From contig NZ_CP195106.1 in assembly GCF_051175385.1 (NCBI RefSeq), positions 1,054,001 to 1,118,000 on the forward strand: a stretch of 64,000 nucleotides of DNA, written 5' to 3'. The notes under the pieces were generated by a model, which saw only the letters and a program-made list of their open reading frames with translations, had not been told where the DNA came from and ran no database searches. This stretch comes from Tundrisphaera lichenicola. Its GTDB lineage: Bacteria > Planctomycetota > Planctomycetia > Isosphaerales > Isosphaeraceae. A program made the translations under genes and the position numbers. Below, in pieces: positions 1 through 9,023 of this stretch. Position 1 is the stretch's first letter. Each line of letters opens with the position of its first letter.

Positions 1-22
1 CCGGTATCGAGTGACGTGCGGA

Positions 23-985
23 TCAGGCTTTGCTGAGTGCCGGGACTTCCGCCTCGATCAATTCTCGCATGAACTCGGCGGCCATCTTGGCATTCTGATC
101 GGCGAAATCAATGCCGACCGTCTGGCCGTCGATCACGGGAAGCTGATGGCAGAGTTCGTAGCCGATGTAGCCGTCGTAGCCGATCTCATTCATCGAGCGG
201 ACGAAGTCGGCGTAGTATCGGTTCGTCTCCTCGCCGATCACGCCGTCGTTTCGCTCGAACCCGCGGATCGAGCCGTCGGGCCGCCGCTCGAACTCGCCGC
301 CGAAGTGGGAGAGGACCTGCAGCGGACCGACCGCCCGGGCTCCTTCGCGAATGCCTGCCGTGCTCCGATCGTTCATGAGCGGGGCGTCGAGGCAGAGCTT
401 CAGGTGAGGGGAGTCCACCTCCCGGACCATCCTGAGCAGGTCATTATGGTCGTTGATCATGGGCTTGTGGTTCTGGAGTGCCAGGGTAATACCGGCATCG
501 CCTGCGTACTGGGCGCACTCCACCAGGGCCTCGCGGCACCACCCCCAGATTTCTTCCTTGGTGAACTTCTCGTGGACGATCGGCCAGTAGCCTTCGGCGA
601 TGTCATAAGTGGCGAGTTGTGGGTGCCGGGTGATGCCCCACCAGGCGAGGAAGACGCGGAGGGTCGGGGCGCCGAAGTCCGCCGTCATTCGGATCAGGTC
701 GCGAACCATGCAGATTTGCGACTCCCGAACCTCGGGCACCGGGTTGCTGAAATCGTTGTTGGCCGCAACGGCGTAGATCTCGATCCCCTCTCCATCGGCT
801 CGCGAACGGAGATCCCGGCAGCGATCCGTCGGCCAGTCGAGCGGGTTTCCGTGCGGACGCTTACCGTCGATCTCGATCCCGTCGTAGCCATACTGCTTGG
901 CTCGCGTGATCATCTGGGGAAGGGTCAGGGCCTCGCCGCGATACCAGAGGCCCAGGTACGTGATCCCATAAAGTCCGATTTTCAT
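23..985 (-). CDS. Sugar phosphate isomerase/epimerase-like TIM-barrel protein
   Basis: A 320-aa protein of the xylose-isomerase-like TIM-barrel (AP endonuclease 2) superfamily. It opens with the family's typical first strand (MKIGLYGITYLGLWYRG) and then a helix with YGYDGIEIDGKRPHG. Metal-binding-type acidic and His residues lie in the later strands, for example LALQNHKPMINDHNDLL around residue 167 and YIGYELCHQLP near the C-terminus. No signal peptide is visible, so it is probably cytoplasmic. The ATG is preceded by GAGAGGAA about 8 nt upstream, which supports this start. It is the last gene of a co-oriented set (DUF1080, Gfo/Idh, ThuA, this gene), which suggests isomerisation or epimerisation of a sugar or keto-sugar intermediate. 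The exact substrate cannot be read from the sequence; a hydroxypyruvate-isomerase-like role is an alternative. Confidence 0.85.
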   Translation of the reverse strand: MKIGLYGITYLGLWYRGEALTLPQMITRAKQYGYDGIEIDGKRPHGNPLDWPTDRCRDLRSRADGEGIEIYAVAANNDFSNPVPEVRESQICMVRDLIRMTADFGAPTLRVFLAWWGITRHPQLATYDIAEGYWPIVHEKFTKEEIWGWCREALVECAQYAGDAGITLALQNHKPMINDHNDLLRMVREVDSPHLKLCLDAPLMNDRSTAGIREGARAVGPLQVLSHFGGEFERRPDGSIRGFERNDGVIGEETNRYYADFVRSMNEIGYDGYIGYELCHQLPVIDGQTVGIDFADQNAKMAAEFMRELIEAEVPALSKA

Positions 986-1065
986 GGCAATGTTCCTCTC
1001 TCGAGTGGTGGATGATTTGAGGCGGAGGTTGGCCGGTCCTTATTGGCATCGGATGATGATCCGAC

Positions 1066-2532
1066 TCACCGTTTGCGCGACGATTCGACGGGATGTCCCG
1101 CCGCCCAGAGGACGGCGTTGTGGACCAGTGCTCGATACGACGGATGCCCGAACGCCGATGGGCCATGCCCGAGCTGGATCGCGACCACCCTCGCCCCGTC
1201 CAGGGGGCTGACCCACGCCAGGTTCGTGTCGCTGGTCGGGTTGTCGGTGGTCAGCAACGGGCGGATCTTCGGGGACATCCGCAAATTCTTGTACGCTTCA
1301 TCCTGGATGTGAAAGGGGGCGAGGCCGGCGATTATCGGATGTTCTCCCGCCGGCGTGACGAAGATTTGCTGGTCGTCCTTGACGGACGATGACGGCGTGG
1401 CCCCGACCCGACTCAGGCGATAGCTCCCACCCACGGCTTCGTCGCACCACCAATCCCAACTTTGGAAGTTCAACAGGGCGTGATGGAGAACGACGACGCC
1501 TCCGCCCGACTCGACATAATCGCGCAGATGCTTCCTGGCGGGCTCATCGAGTTCGCGCGTGAAGTCGTACATGATCAGGACGTCATGCTTGCCGCGTATG
1601 TCGTCCTTGAAGGCCACCTCGCTGGTCACGTTCGGCAAGCCGTCGAGCTCGTCATAACCCTGGAAGAGAGAATAGAACGCGGCATCATGATCATGGCCGC
1701 CCGTGATCAACAACGCTCGTACCTTGTTCGTCTTTTGCTCGATTGATCCCTGTACAATCGGGAGACGGACCTTGCCAGTCGCGGCCCATTCGGCAGATCG
1801 CGCGAAGGTGGATTGGAAGGTCTTCTCGTGCATGGACGAGGCGTCATGCCCGAGCGTCAGCCCGACGACTCGCCCGTTCCCAGCCGAGGATGCGAGCAGG
1901 ATGGGCACAGCCTTACCTCCAGCCGGATCGGTGGCAGTGGCGATGACCTCGGCCGATGGACCGGCGACAAGCCCGCGATCGAGAGCATCGGCCGTCCTGA
2001 ATTCCCCCGGCATCCCTCGAACGATCGGGTGATCGGGTCGAGTCAGGCGAACTTCGAGGAATTGCACCGGTGATGTCGACTCGCCCTGGAAGTCCACCGG
2101 CCGGTGGACTGGTGATTCCTTGGCGGAATTCGAGGCGTCTCTCCGATCCAGGGACGAGGAATCGACCCCTCCGTGAGTGACGACCATACCCTTCCCAGAT
2201 GTTAAGAATTCGCCGATCGCCGCCTCGGTCTCGCCGACGGATTCTGGTCTGGTGAAGTCGTCGATGATGAGGTCGTACGGAGCCAGCATCGCGGTCGTCT
2301 GACCGGCGGGCGACTCGCAGACCCGGACGTCGAATCGGCCGGTATCCTCGAGGATTCGTCGAAGCGTCGAGGAACTTGCCCGCCAGTCGTGTCCTCCCTC
2401 ACCCGTGAGGATCAGGACCTTGATCGGGGCGGTCGCCGATTTGGGGGCGGTCTCGTCGGCCTTGGCCTGACACAGGAGAAGACCGGCGGCTGCCACCGAG
2501 GCCGCCAGGGCTCGGCCCGTCCGCATGAACAT
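1066..2532 (-). CDS. Secreted protein with two ThuA (trehalose-utilization-like) domains
   Basis: The start at 2532 is chosen because AGAGGAG lies about 8 nt upstream; an in-frame ATG at 2562 lacks such a site. The 488-aa product begins with a Sec-type signal (MFMRTGRALAASVAAAGLLL, cleavage probably near AKA). It then has two tandem ThuA-like glutamine-amidotransferase-fold domains. The first covers about residues 35-235 (KVLILTGEGGHDWRASS, then VVTHGGVDS). The second covers about 260-480 (RALLITGGHDHDAAFYSLF, then GGGVVVLHHALLNFQSWDWW and PIIAGLAPFHIQDEAY). ThuA domains are linked to disaccharide use and are very common in planctomycetes next to Gfo/Idh and DUF1080 genes, as here. The stop of the Gfo/Idh gene is about 58 nt upstream, so co-transcription is likely. 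Biochemical function is not established; a structural sugar-binding role is possible. Confidence 0.85.
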   Translation of the reverse strand: MFMRTGRALAASVAAAGLLLCQAKADETAPKSATAPIKVLILTGEGGHDWRASSSTLRRILEDTGRFDVRVCESPAGQTTAMLAPYDLIIDDFTRPESVGETEAAIGEFLTSGKGMVVTHGGVDSSSLDRRDASNSAKESPVHRPVDFQGESTSPVQFLEVRLTRPDHPIVRGMPGEFRTADALDRGLVAGPSAEVIATATDPAGGKAVPILLASSAGNGRVVGLTLGHDASSMHEKTFQSTFARSAEWAATGKVRLPIVQGSIEQKTNKVRALLITGGHDHDAAFYSLFQGYDELDGLPNVTSEVAFKDDIRGKHDVLIMYDFTRELDEPARKHLRDYVESGGGVVVLHHALLNFQSWDWWCDEAVGGSYRLSRVGATPSSSVKDDQQIFVTPAGEHPIIAGLAPFHIQDEAYKNLRMSPKIRPLLTTDNPTSDTNLAWVSPLDGARVVAIQLGHGPSAFGHPSYRALVHNAVLWAAGHPVESSRKR

Positions 2533-2590
2533 GATTCTGCTCCTCTTGGTTGTCGACGTCATCCAAGGGTCCTCCGAGGCGGTCGAACAT

Positions 2591-4120
2591 TCAGACGCCC
2601 CACCCCTCGCGATACTCCGGCCGGGCCATGGACCGGGCCACTTCGGATCCGTCCAGCTTCGAGGTCGCGGAATCCCAACCGAGTTGCTCTCCGGTTCTCG
2701 CCGCGAGATTGCCCAGGTGGAGGGCCTCGGTCACCTTCGCCGAGAACTCGAAGTTCGCCCCGGGTCGTGGGGCCTGGGTGTCCTTCACGGCGTCGAGCCA
2801 TTCACGCTCGGTCCCGGGGGATCGAGGCAGGTTGCGTGGCGGTTCGACGAATTCGGTTCGGAGAGACTTCGGGTACAACTCCATCGAGCCGCCGTTGAAG
2901 TCGCAGAGCAGGAATCCCTTGGTTCCGTGGAAGATCGTCCCTTCCGACGGGAGCTGCCGATCGGTTTCCAGTCCTTCGGGCCGCTCGGGCTTGAGGCCGC
3001 CGTCGAACCAGGTCAGCCGGACCGGAGGGAGACCGTCGCGGGGCGGGAAGTCGAGATGGATGGTCGACGCCTTCGAGAAGGTCTCGGGGAATCGTTCGGA
3101 GGAACTGGCCTCGGCAGCGATTGGGGGCGTTAATTTCAAGGCCCGATAGATGCTATCGAGGCTATAGCAACCCATGTCTCCGAACGCGCCACAGCCGAAG
3201 TCGGACCAGCCTCGCCAGACGAACGGGAGATAGGCAGGGTGGTAAGGCCGCCAGGGTGCGGGGCCGAGCCAGAGGTCCCAGTCGATCCAGTCCGGCTCGG
3301 GATGGACTTCAGTGGGCCGGGCCAGGCCCTGAGGCCATGACGGACGATTGGTCCAGTTCACGACCCGACCAATCGGGCCGATCACCCCGGCCGAGATCCA
3401 CTCGCAGAGCCTCCTGGTCTCCTCGGAAGCTTGCTTCGGCAACGCGACCTGCGTTGCCACGCCCGAGGACTTGGCGACCTCCGCCATCCGTCGAGCGGCC
3501 GAGAGCGAGTGGGACATCGGCTTCTGGCAGAAGACGTGCTTGCCTCGCATCATCGAGGCGATCGAGGCGGGAGCGTGCAGGACATCGGTCGTGCCGATGA
3601 CCACCGCGTCGATATCCGCTTCCTTGTCGAGCATCTCGCGGAAATCGGCGTAGGCCGCGCATCCGCGTGACTCCCCGGTACGCGACCGACGTCCATTATA
3701 ACCGTCGATGATCCTCCGGGCCGGCTCACGACCCGCTACGCCGGCCGGCGTGCTGAAGGTGGGCGTCAGCGGGAGCATCGGTGAATTCGGGCTGAGCCAC
3801 TCCCAGCCCGAATTCACCCCGACGAGCTTGTTCACCCGATTGGAGAATTCGTCCTTGCTCCATTGATGATAGTTCGACGCCGAGCGGACCGGGTCGGCGA
3901 CCGCCACGGCCTGGACATCCGGGTATGCCAGAAAGTCGAACATCACTCGCAACCCTTGAGATCCCACGCCGATGAATCCGACGTTGATCCGGCTATTGGC
4001 GGCCACGGCCCCGGATCGCCCGAGGGCTCGGGCGGGGACGATCGTGAACGCCGATGCCGCGGCACCGGCAGCGGCCAGGAAAGCCCGGCGGTGAATCTCC
4101 CCGCTTCCGGTGCACTTCAT
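2591..4120 (-). CDS. Gfo/Idh/MocA-family oxidoreductase with twin-arginine signal
   Basis: A 509-aa NAD(P)-dependent oxidoreductase. The N-terminus carries a twin-arginine-type leader (HRRAFLAAAGAAASAF), so export in folded form with bound cofactor is likely. A Rossmann fold follows with the dinucleotide motif INVGFIGVGSQG at about residues 45-56. The usual EKP-type lysine segment appears as VFCQKPMSHSL at about 193-203. The C-terminal half is the alpha/beta substrate domain (WDLWLGPAPWRPYHPAYLPF, then GCGAFGDMGCYSLD). These exported forms are typical of planctomycetes and are thought to oxidise sugars or glycosides, for example at C3. It sits between DUF1080 (51 nt upstream) and ThuA (58 nt downstream) on the same strand. 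That placement fits a glycoside-3-dehydrogenase role, which is inference. Confidence 0.88.
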   Translation of the reverse strand: MKCTGSGEIHRRAFLAAAGAAASAFTIVPARALGRSGAVAANSRINVGFIGVGSQGLRVMFDFLAYPDVQAVAVADPVRSASNYHQWSKDEFSNRVNKLVGVNSGWEWLSPNSPMLPLTPTFSTPAGVAGREPARRIIDGYNGRRSRTGESRGCAAYADFREMLDKEADIDAVVIGTTDVLHAPASIASMMRGKHVFCQKPMSHSLSAARRMAEVAKSSGVATQVALPKQASEETRRLCEWISAGVIGPIGRVVNWTNRPSWPQGLARPTEVHPEPDWIDWDLWLGPAPWRPYHPAYLPFVWRGWSDFGCGAFGDMGCYSLDSIYRALKLTPPIAAEASSSERFPETFSKASTIHLDFPPRDGLPPVRLTWFDGGLKPERPEGLETDRQLPSEGTIFHGTKGFLLCDFNGGSMELYPKSLRTEFVEPPRNLPRSPGTEREWLDAVKDTQAPRPGANFEFSAKVTEALHLGNLAARTGEQLGWDSATSKLDGSEVARSMARPEYREGWGV

Positions 4121-4171
4121 GATCGTGGGGTACTCCGCGATGGAGGAAGGGAGGATCGTCCGGCTTCGGCC

Positions 4172-4930
4172 TTACTTCAACTCTTTGATGTAAACATTCT
4201 TGAACTGGACGAGGCTGGGCGGGCCGGCCCAGATGCCGTTACGCTTGTTCCCGTGGTGCTGGAAGGCGAGTCGTCCCTTATCGGGGATGCTCGGGATGGT
4301 CGCCCCGGGGATCACGGTCTTTCCGTTGAGTGCGATCGTGACCGTCTTGCCCTTGACGGTGATCTCGAAGTGGTTCCATTCGCCGACGGGCTTGTCGGCC
4401 TGCGCGATCGGGGTCGCGGCGGCCTTGAGCGCGGGAGGGCTCATGGGATCGGTCCGGATGCTGAAGATCTCGCCGGAGCCGATCGGCCAGCACCAGATAT
4501 TCGCCTGATAGAAGCCGTCGCCACGGAGGAAGACGCCGGAATCGGCGTCGGGCAGCGGCAGTCGGAGTTCCTTGCCCTGAATATCCCGGGCGTGGGTCCC
4601 ATCGGGGAGGATGTAGGGGATGCTCTTGTTGATGAAGGGGGCTTCCTTGATCCGCCAGTCGACGAGCATCACGAAGTCACCGTACTCCTTCTCGGTCCAG
4701 AGCGACTTGTCTCCCTCGGCCTGGCTCTCGGCGTCGTAATCGATCACGCCGTCGACCACCTTCCAGTGCCCGCCATCCCCTTCGGGGATGGTCCAGCCGG
4801 CGAGGTCCTTGCCATTGAAGAGGGCCATGAATCCCCGAGGCGGGACATTGTCTTCCGCCCGCGACGTCTGCATGACATGGAGGGCCATCAGGAGGGCAAG
4901 CGACATCGAAAGCCGGTAATTTGGCAGCAT
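4172..4930 (-). CDS. Secreted DUF1080 (3-keto-disaccharide hydrolase) protein
   Basis: The start is placed at the ATG at 4930, giving 252 aa with a clear signal peptide (MLPNYRLSMSLALLMALHVM, cleavage near SRA). The open frame continues upstream to 5125, but that part is not protein-like and would overlap the amine oxidase gene. The mature part has the DUF1080 signature at its start (GFMALFNGKDLAGW, about residues 34-47). It then shows the concanavalin-like beta-sandwich pattern: GHWKVVDGVIDYD, FVMLVDWRI, DSGVFLRGDG, WNHFEITVKGKTVTIALNGK. Family members include hydrolases acting on 3-keto-glycosides. With the Gfo/Idh and ThuA genes downstream, this would be the step that cleaves the oxidised glycoside (inference). 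The Shine-Dalgarno in front of the ATG is weak. Confidence 0.85.
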   Translation of the reverse strand: MLPNYRLSMSLALLMALHVMQTSRAEDNVPPRGFMALFNGKDLAGWTIPEGDGGHWKVVDGVIDYDAESQAEGDKSLWTEKEYGDFVMLVDWRIKEAPFINKSIPYILPDGTHARDIQGKELRLPLPDADSGVFLRGDGFYQANIWCWPIGSGEIFSIRTDPMSPPALKAAATPIAQADKPVGEWNHFEITVKGKTVTIALNGKTVIPGATIPSIPDKGRLAFQHHGNKRNGIWAGPPSLVQFKNVYIKELK

Positions 4931-5072
4931 GGAGCGAGTCCCGTGAGATTCGGTGTGATCTCGAAGAAATCGAATGTTAGGGGATGAAGCATAACCTCGG
5001 ATGAGAAAGGTAAGCTTGCGTCCCAACGTCGGGTTTTGTGACGGGAGCGGCATCTTCCCCGCCCTCTCTCGA

Positions 5073-7097
5073 TCATTGAGGAGGGGGCGCGACATCCAGC
5101 GCGGGGTTGGCATCGAAGAAGCCATCGGGCCTGAGCATGAAGCCGACCGAGACCACCGGCATCACCGGCCAGTCTTCGATCCGAGGGATGTGCGTCTGGC
5201 CGAAGTTGTACCAGACGACCAGATCGGTCGCCTCGATGTCGCGGTTTGCCTTCGTCCAGGCACCGAGGCCCGATTCGGTCGGGTTCTGATTCGGATACTC
5301 GCCCGCCGGATAGCGTTCATCGGCCTTGAAAGGGGTCACCCAGAAGTTGTGCGTCAGGAATCCTGTACGCTTGAGCAGAGCGAAGGAGGGTTGGGCATGC
5401 GGCAGGACGTTCTCGGCCGGGCAGAGACGATAGCCCACGGGACCACCCAACGCGTTCGACTTCGAGGTGTTCACCACTTTCCAGTATCGGGCCGAGGAGG
5501 TCCGGGTATCGCGTTGTGCGGCCATTTCGTCCTTCAGAGGCGTGGCCTCGGCCACGAAAGCGTTGCCATGAGGATTCTCCGGACCCGAGGGGACGCCCTG
5601 GACGTTCACCTCCTGGGCGGTGTTGGCCTCGCCGTCGATGTCGAGATCGAGCCGAGCGTTGAAGAAATGCTGATGATTGGGCGCGATGAGTCGAGGTGAA
5701 ACCTCGGTCCCATATTTCGCCGACTCGCCCGGCTTCAGCGCCTGGGTGTTCACGATCCCGGTGAGCTTGACCTCGAGCTGGATCGAGCCGTCCTGGTAAA
5801 AGTACCAGTAGAACCCGTAGTCATAGTTGCCCACGTTTGCGATCATCGAGACCGCCAACCGCCTCGATCGCCGGGCTTCCGATTGTCCCGTCCGCCAATC
5901 GGTATGCTTCCAGAGAAGCCCGAAGTCTTCCTCGTGAAGGCAGATCGCGTTTTTGATGGTGACGGGGCGTCCCTGATTGTCCGCGAGGTGGCCGTCGAAA
6001 TATCGGATCGTCCCCAGGCAGTCGCAACCCAGTGACAGGGAATTGGCGAGCATCCCCACCCCATACTCCCCCAAATCGAACACGTTCTTGCGATAAGCGG
6101 ATTCCTTGGGATCGCCATAGGGGACGATCATCTCGGCGATCGAACCTCGGTAGAGGATTGGGCGACCATCATAGCCGACGGTGTGCAGCACCAGCCCCTC
6201 GCGAGGGGTGAAGCCGACCCGGAAGGACCACTTCTGCCAGCGGACTTCCTGCCCCTCGATCCTGAAGCTCGGCCCGTCGGCCTGCGTGAATTCCAGCGAC
6301 TTGAGGTCGGTCCTCGGGTTCGCCACGTCCGCGCGACCCCAGTTGCCCGGCTTGCCCGGCACCGGGACGACCCCCAGGTCTTCGATCCTCACCACTTCCT
6401 TGCGATTGAGGTCGATCACAGTGATGAGCCCCTCGATCGGGTGCGCATAGCCGTTGTCCGTCGGGCTGGACTTGACCCAGGTCAAGGCCCGGACGATTCT
6501 CTTCCCCCGGTCTTCCGCGGGTTCATTCCCATAGTGGCCGGCCGACCAGGCGTCGACCATCACGAGGTTCAGGTCTTCGACCCCTCGCTTCTTCAGTGCC
6601 TCGCGGAACTCGGGAGATTTCTTGGCCGCCTCCTCGCACTCGCCGAACTCATCCATCATGATCGGTGGTTGAATTCCCCCGGCGAGCGCCTCGAAATGTG
6701 GTACGGACCGCGTCGAGAGGTTAACGATCGCTTCGTATCCGACTCCCGACGTTCGGTCGAGCAGGACCATCCGGGCCTCGCGAGGGATGCTCTCTCCCGC
6801 CTTCGGATGGAGCACGAGCGCCTTCGACGGCTCGTTCAAGGCGACCGAGACGAACTTGTAACTTTCCGGGAGATTCCTCTCGTCCCGGATCGTGGCCACC
6901 GCGAGTTCAATCTCTTCCGGGAAGAGAGGATCCAGGGGGGATCGCCTCCGTTCCGGGGTCTCGACCTTGGCGGAATGCGGTTTGTCCGCACTGATCGGCA
7001 GCGACTGGGCATTCGCCTGGGGTGTTTCGATAATCGGCAACGGAGTGAGCAGCGCCAGCACGATCAGATTTCCGACGACGGCCCTCGAATCCAGCAT
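5073..7097 (-). CDS. Copper amine oxidase (topaquinone enzyme), exported
   Basis: The start at 7097 is set by GAGGAGG 6 nt upstream and a signal peptide beginning MLDSRAVVGNLIVLALLTPL. The open frame runs to 7184 without such support. The 674-aa product has the hallmarks of copper amine oxidases. The TPQ motif is NVGNYDYGF with precursor Tyr425. The conserved channel segment FDLGEYGVGMLANSLSLG holds the likely catalytic-base Asp341. Copper ligands are probably His475 and His477 (APNHQHFFNARLDLD) plus His583 (THNFWVTPF). It oxidatively deaminates primary amines to aldehydes with release of ammonia and H2O2; here it would act outside the cytoplasm. It lies 96 nt downstream of an AraC/PAS regulator on the same strand, so regulation by that protein is plausible. 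A gap of 142 nt separates it from DUF1080, so membership in the sugar operon is uncertain. Confidence 0.92.
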   Translation of the reverse strand: MLDSRAVVGNLIVLALLTPLPIIETPQANAQSLPISADKPHSAKVETPERRRSPLDPLFPEEIELAVATIRDERNLPESYKFVSVALNEPSKALVLHPKAGESIPREARMVLLDRTSGVGYEAIVNLSTRSVPHFEALAGGIQPPIMMDEFGECEEAAKKSPEFREALKKRGVEDLNLVMVDAWSAGHYGNEPAEDRGKRIVRALTWVKSSPTDNGYAHPIEGLITVIDLNRKEVVRIEDLGVVPVPGKPGNWGRADVANPRTDLKSLEFTQADGPSFRIEGQEVRWQKWSFRVGFTPREGLVLHTVGYDGRPILYRGSIAEMIVPYGDPKESAYRKNVFDLGEYGVGMLANSLSLGCDCLGTIRYFDGHLADNQGRPVTIKNAICLHEEDFGLLWKHTDWRTGQSEARRSRRLAVSMIANVGNYDYGFYWYFYQDGSIQLEVKLTGIVNTQALKPGESAKYGTEVSPRLIAPNHQHFFNARLDLDIDGEANTAQEVNVQGVPSGPENPHGNAFVAEATPLKDEMAAQRDTRTSSARYWKVVNTSKSNALGGPVGYRLCPAENVLPHAQPSFALLKRTGFLTHNFWVTPFKADERYPAGEYPNQNPTESGLGAWTKANRDIEATDLVVWYNFGQTHIPRIEDWPVMPVVSVGFMLRPDGFFDANPALDVAPPPQ

Positions 7098-7193
7098 GGA
7101 CGGCCTCCTCGCCTGGCCGAGGCGATCTCGCCCCGGTGTGGTCGCGAAGGGGTGGACGCGACCAACCTTCAGTTCGGCGACCATCTACCCCAT

Positions 7194-8018
7194 TCAGATG
7201 GGCTTACGATACCGGCCCGAGTTGTCGGAAGATTGCTCGATTGCGGCAGGTTTTGTAATGGGAGCGGCGTGAGAGTCCCCGCGAGTGTAGAACTCGCGAT
7301 ATTCGCGCGGCGTCCTCCCGAAGTGACGGCGGAATTCTCGGGTGAAGTGGCTCTGGTCCGAGAATCCGCACCCGATCGCGACGTCCGCCATCGACTTCGG
7401 CGTGTAAACCAGCGCCCGGCTCGCCATTCGCATCCGCAACTTCCGCAAATATTTCTGCGGAGTCAGGTGGAAGGAGGCCTGAAATCTCCGCTCGAACGCC
7501 CGGACGGACAGGTGGGCGAGCTTCGCCAGATGTCGGTTGGTCACGTGCGTGTGATAATGATCTCGCAAATAAGCCAGGACCGGTTCGAACCCAGATCCCG
7601 AGCCTGGCATCAGCCCGAGTCGCGTCGCGTCCAGGTTTCGAGTCAGCCCGGCCGTACCGACGATCGACCCGTCCACTTCGACGAGAGGGATCTTGTTGGT
7701 GATGTTCCAGACTGTGAGGCCGTCGGGCTGCCCAACTTGCTCGATCCGGTTTACGATCCGGTTGCCGGCCAGTACATATTCGTCATCCAGGCGAAATTGA
7801 TCGGCGAGAAATGCGGGGGAGAGGTCGTAATCCGTCTTCCCGATGACATCCTCCGGGCTGGCCGAGTCCGACCCTTGGCGATCGTTCAGGGTGAGATTGA
7901 TCAGGAAAGCCCGATTGACCCATCGGTAACAACCGTCTCGATCCTTGACCCAGGCGAGTACGTCTTCCACGAAGTCGAACAGCTCGGCAAGCGGAAGCCA
8001 CTGGAGTTGCAAACTCAT
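7194..8018 (-). CDS. AraC-family transcriptional regulator with N-terminal PAS domain
   Basis: The 274-aa product starts at the ATG at 8018; a TTG at 8039 would add seven residues. Residues about 10-128 look like a PAS sensor (DVLAWVKDRDGCYRWVN, then DVIGKTDYDLSP and NKIPLVEVDGSIVGTAGLTR), so a small ligand or cofactor may be sensed. Residues about 155-245 are the AraC/XylS DNA-binding domain. Helix-turn-helix 1 is around RHLAKLAHLSVRAFERRFQ; helix-turn-helix 2 contains MADVAIGCGFSDQSHFTREF, followed by the family tail FGRTPREYR. It is the first gene of a minus-strand run leading into the copper amine oxidase and then the sugar-cassette genes. It is probably their activator and may also act on the divergent promoter region in front of the methyltransferase gene. 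Confidence 0.88.
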   Translation of the reverse strand: MSLQLQWLPLAELFDFVEDVLAWVKDRDGCYRWVNRAFLINLTLNDRQGSDSASPEDVIGKTDYDLSPAFLADQFRLDDEYVLAGNRIVNRIEQVGQPDGLTVWNITNKIPLVEVDGSIVGTAGLTRNLDATRLGLMPGSGSGFEPVLAYLRDHYHTHVTNRHLAKLAHLSVRAFERRFQASFHLTPQKYLRKLRMRMASRALVYTPKSMADVAIGCGFSDQSHFTREFRRHFGRTPREYREFYTRGDSHAAPITKPAAIEQSSDNSGRYRKPI

Positions 8019-8339
8019 GTCGGAGATCTCATCCGGCAAGACGACGAATCGGGCGTCGGTCGTTGGAGGCCGTGGCGTGGCCCCGACCGGGCGGCCAGTC
8101 AGGAGGAGAAACGGTGGCCTCAGGACTCTCAGCGTCGTCGGACTTGGTCGAGGAGTCCAGATTTATATACTCGGAGGATCCGCTTCGTTCCTGATCCGGG
8201 CAACCGAAACCTTCGGCCGACCTTGGCTTTGCTCGGGCCCTCCATCGCGAGTCAAGGAATAGGAAATCCGTCAAGTCCTCGGCGAGTCCCATCCCATTTG
8301 ATCCCTCATTAACCATTTCCCAGGCGAACCGAGGCCGAG
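8019..8339. other. Divergent intergenic region between AraC gene and methyltransferase gene
   Basis: About 320 bp with no convincing gene; the open frames here show no family signature. The stretch includes a TTTATATAC tract near 8162-8170 in otherwise GC-rich DNA, which may belong to a promoter, but no well-spaced -35 and -10 pair can be assigned. It should hold the promoters of the divergently transcribed AraC and methyltransferase genes. Confidence 0.4.
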
Positions 8340-9023
8340 ATGAGCGATCCTGCAGACCACGAACTGGAGACCTCCGGCGGGAAATTTCCCCTCTTCGACT
8401 ATCGTCTTCGGCAGGGTGGGAGCGAATGGACGGTCCTGCACACCGGCACGGTCCTGAGCCAGGAGGATGAAACCCGCGCCATCGTCCGGAAGACCAACCG
8501 ACTCCCCTATGGGGTAAACCTCTGGCCCTCATCCATCGCATTGTCCCATGAGATCGCCAGCAGGCCGGATATCTTTCGCGGGCGGAAGGTTCTGGAGCTG
8601 GGGGCGGGCACCGGGCTGCCGGGAATCGTCGCGGCCTCGATCGGGGCCGGGGTGGTGCAGACCGATCACGACGAACTGACGCTCCAGCTTTGTCGACGAA
8701 ACGGGGAGAGGAACGGCGTGGAGATCGAATATCGGTTGGCCGGGTGGACGACCTGGGACGAACTCGGGCGGTTCGACTGGATTATTGGGGCTGACATCCT
8801 CTACGTCGACGAATTGCACCCGGCCCTCCGCCGGATTTTCCGGTCGAATCTCGCCGAGGGAGGCCGGATCCTGATCTCCGACCCATTCCGGACGATGAGC
8901 GTTCGCCTGATGGAGTCGCTGGAGTCGGAGGGCTGGGGAGTGACCTGCTCGAACTGGGACCTGGGAGAGGAAGCAATACCGCGTCCGGTCTGGGTGTTCG
9001 AGCTGTTGCCGGCGGGCTCATGA
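8340..9023 (+). CDS. Class I SAM-dependent methyltransferase (FAM86/METTL/NNT1-like)
   Basis: A 227-aa seven-strand methyltransferase. SAM motif I is KVLELGAGTGLPGIVAAS at about residues 83-100. The acidic residue ending strand 2 follows in VVQTDHDELTLQL. Motif IV is FDWIIGADILYVDELHPAL, resembling the DxxY motif of the lysine/nicotinamide methyltransferase-like group (FAM86, METTL18-23). A post-motif strand ends with GGRILISDPFR. The LPYGVNLWPSSIALSHEI segment before motif I is also typical of that group. A protein-lysine or small-molecule target is possible; the substrate is unknown. It stands alone, divergent from the AraC regulator. The start has GAGGCCGAG directly upstream, which is an acceptable ribosome binding site. 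Confidence 0.82.
   Translation: MSDPADHELETSGGKFPLFDYRLRQGGSEWTVLHTGTVLSQEDETRAIVRKTNRLPYGVNLWPSSIALSHEIASRPDIFRGRKVLELGAGTGLPGIVAASIGAGVVQTDHDELTLQLCRRNGERNGVEIEYRLAGWTTWDELGRFDWIIGADILYVDELHPALRRIFRSNLAEGGRILISDPFRTMSVRLMESLESEGWGVTCSNWDLGEEAIPRPVWVFELLPAGS

Noticed and set aside
11..1015. 334-aa plus-strand frame at the window start
   Set aside because: Antisense to the TIM-barrel isomerase, whose minus-strand translation is clearly protein-like with an RBS.
6183..8312. 709-aa plus-strand open frame
   Set aside because: Antisense to the amine oxidase and AraC genes, which have intact catalytic and DNA-binding motifs; no recognisable protein pattern.
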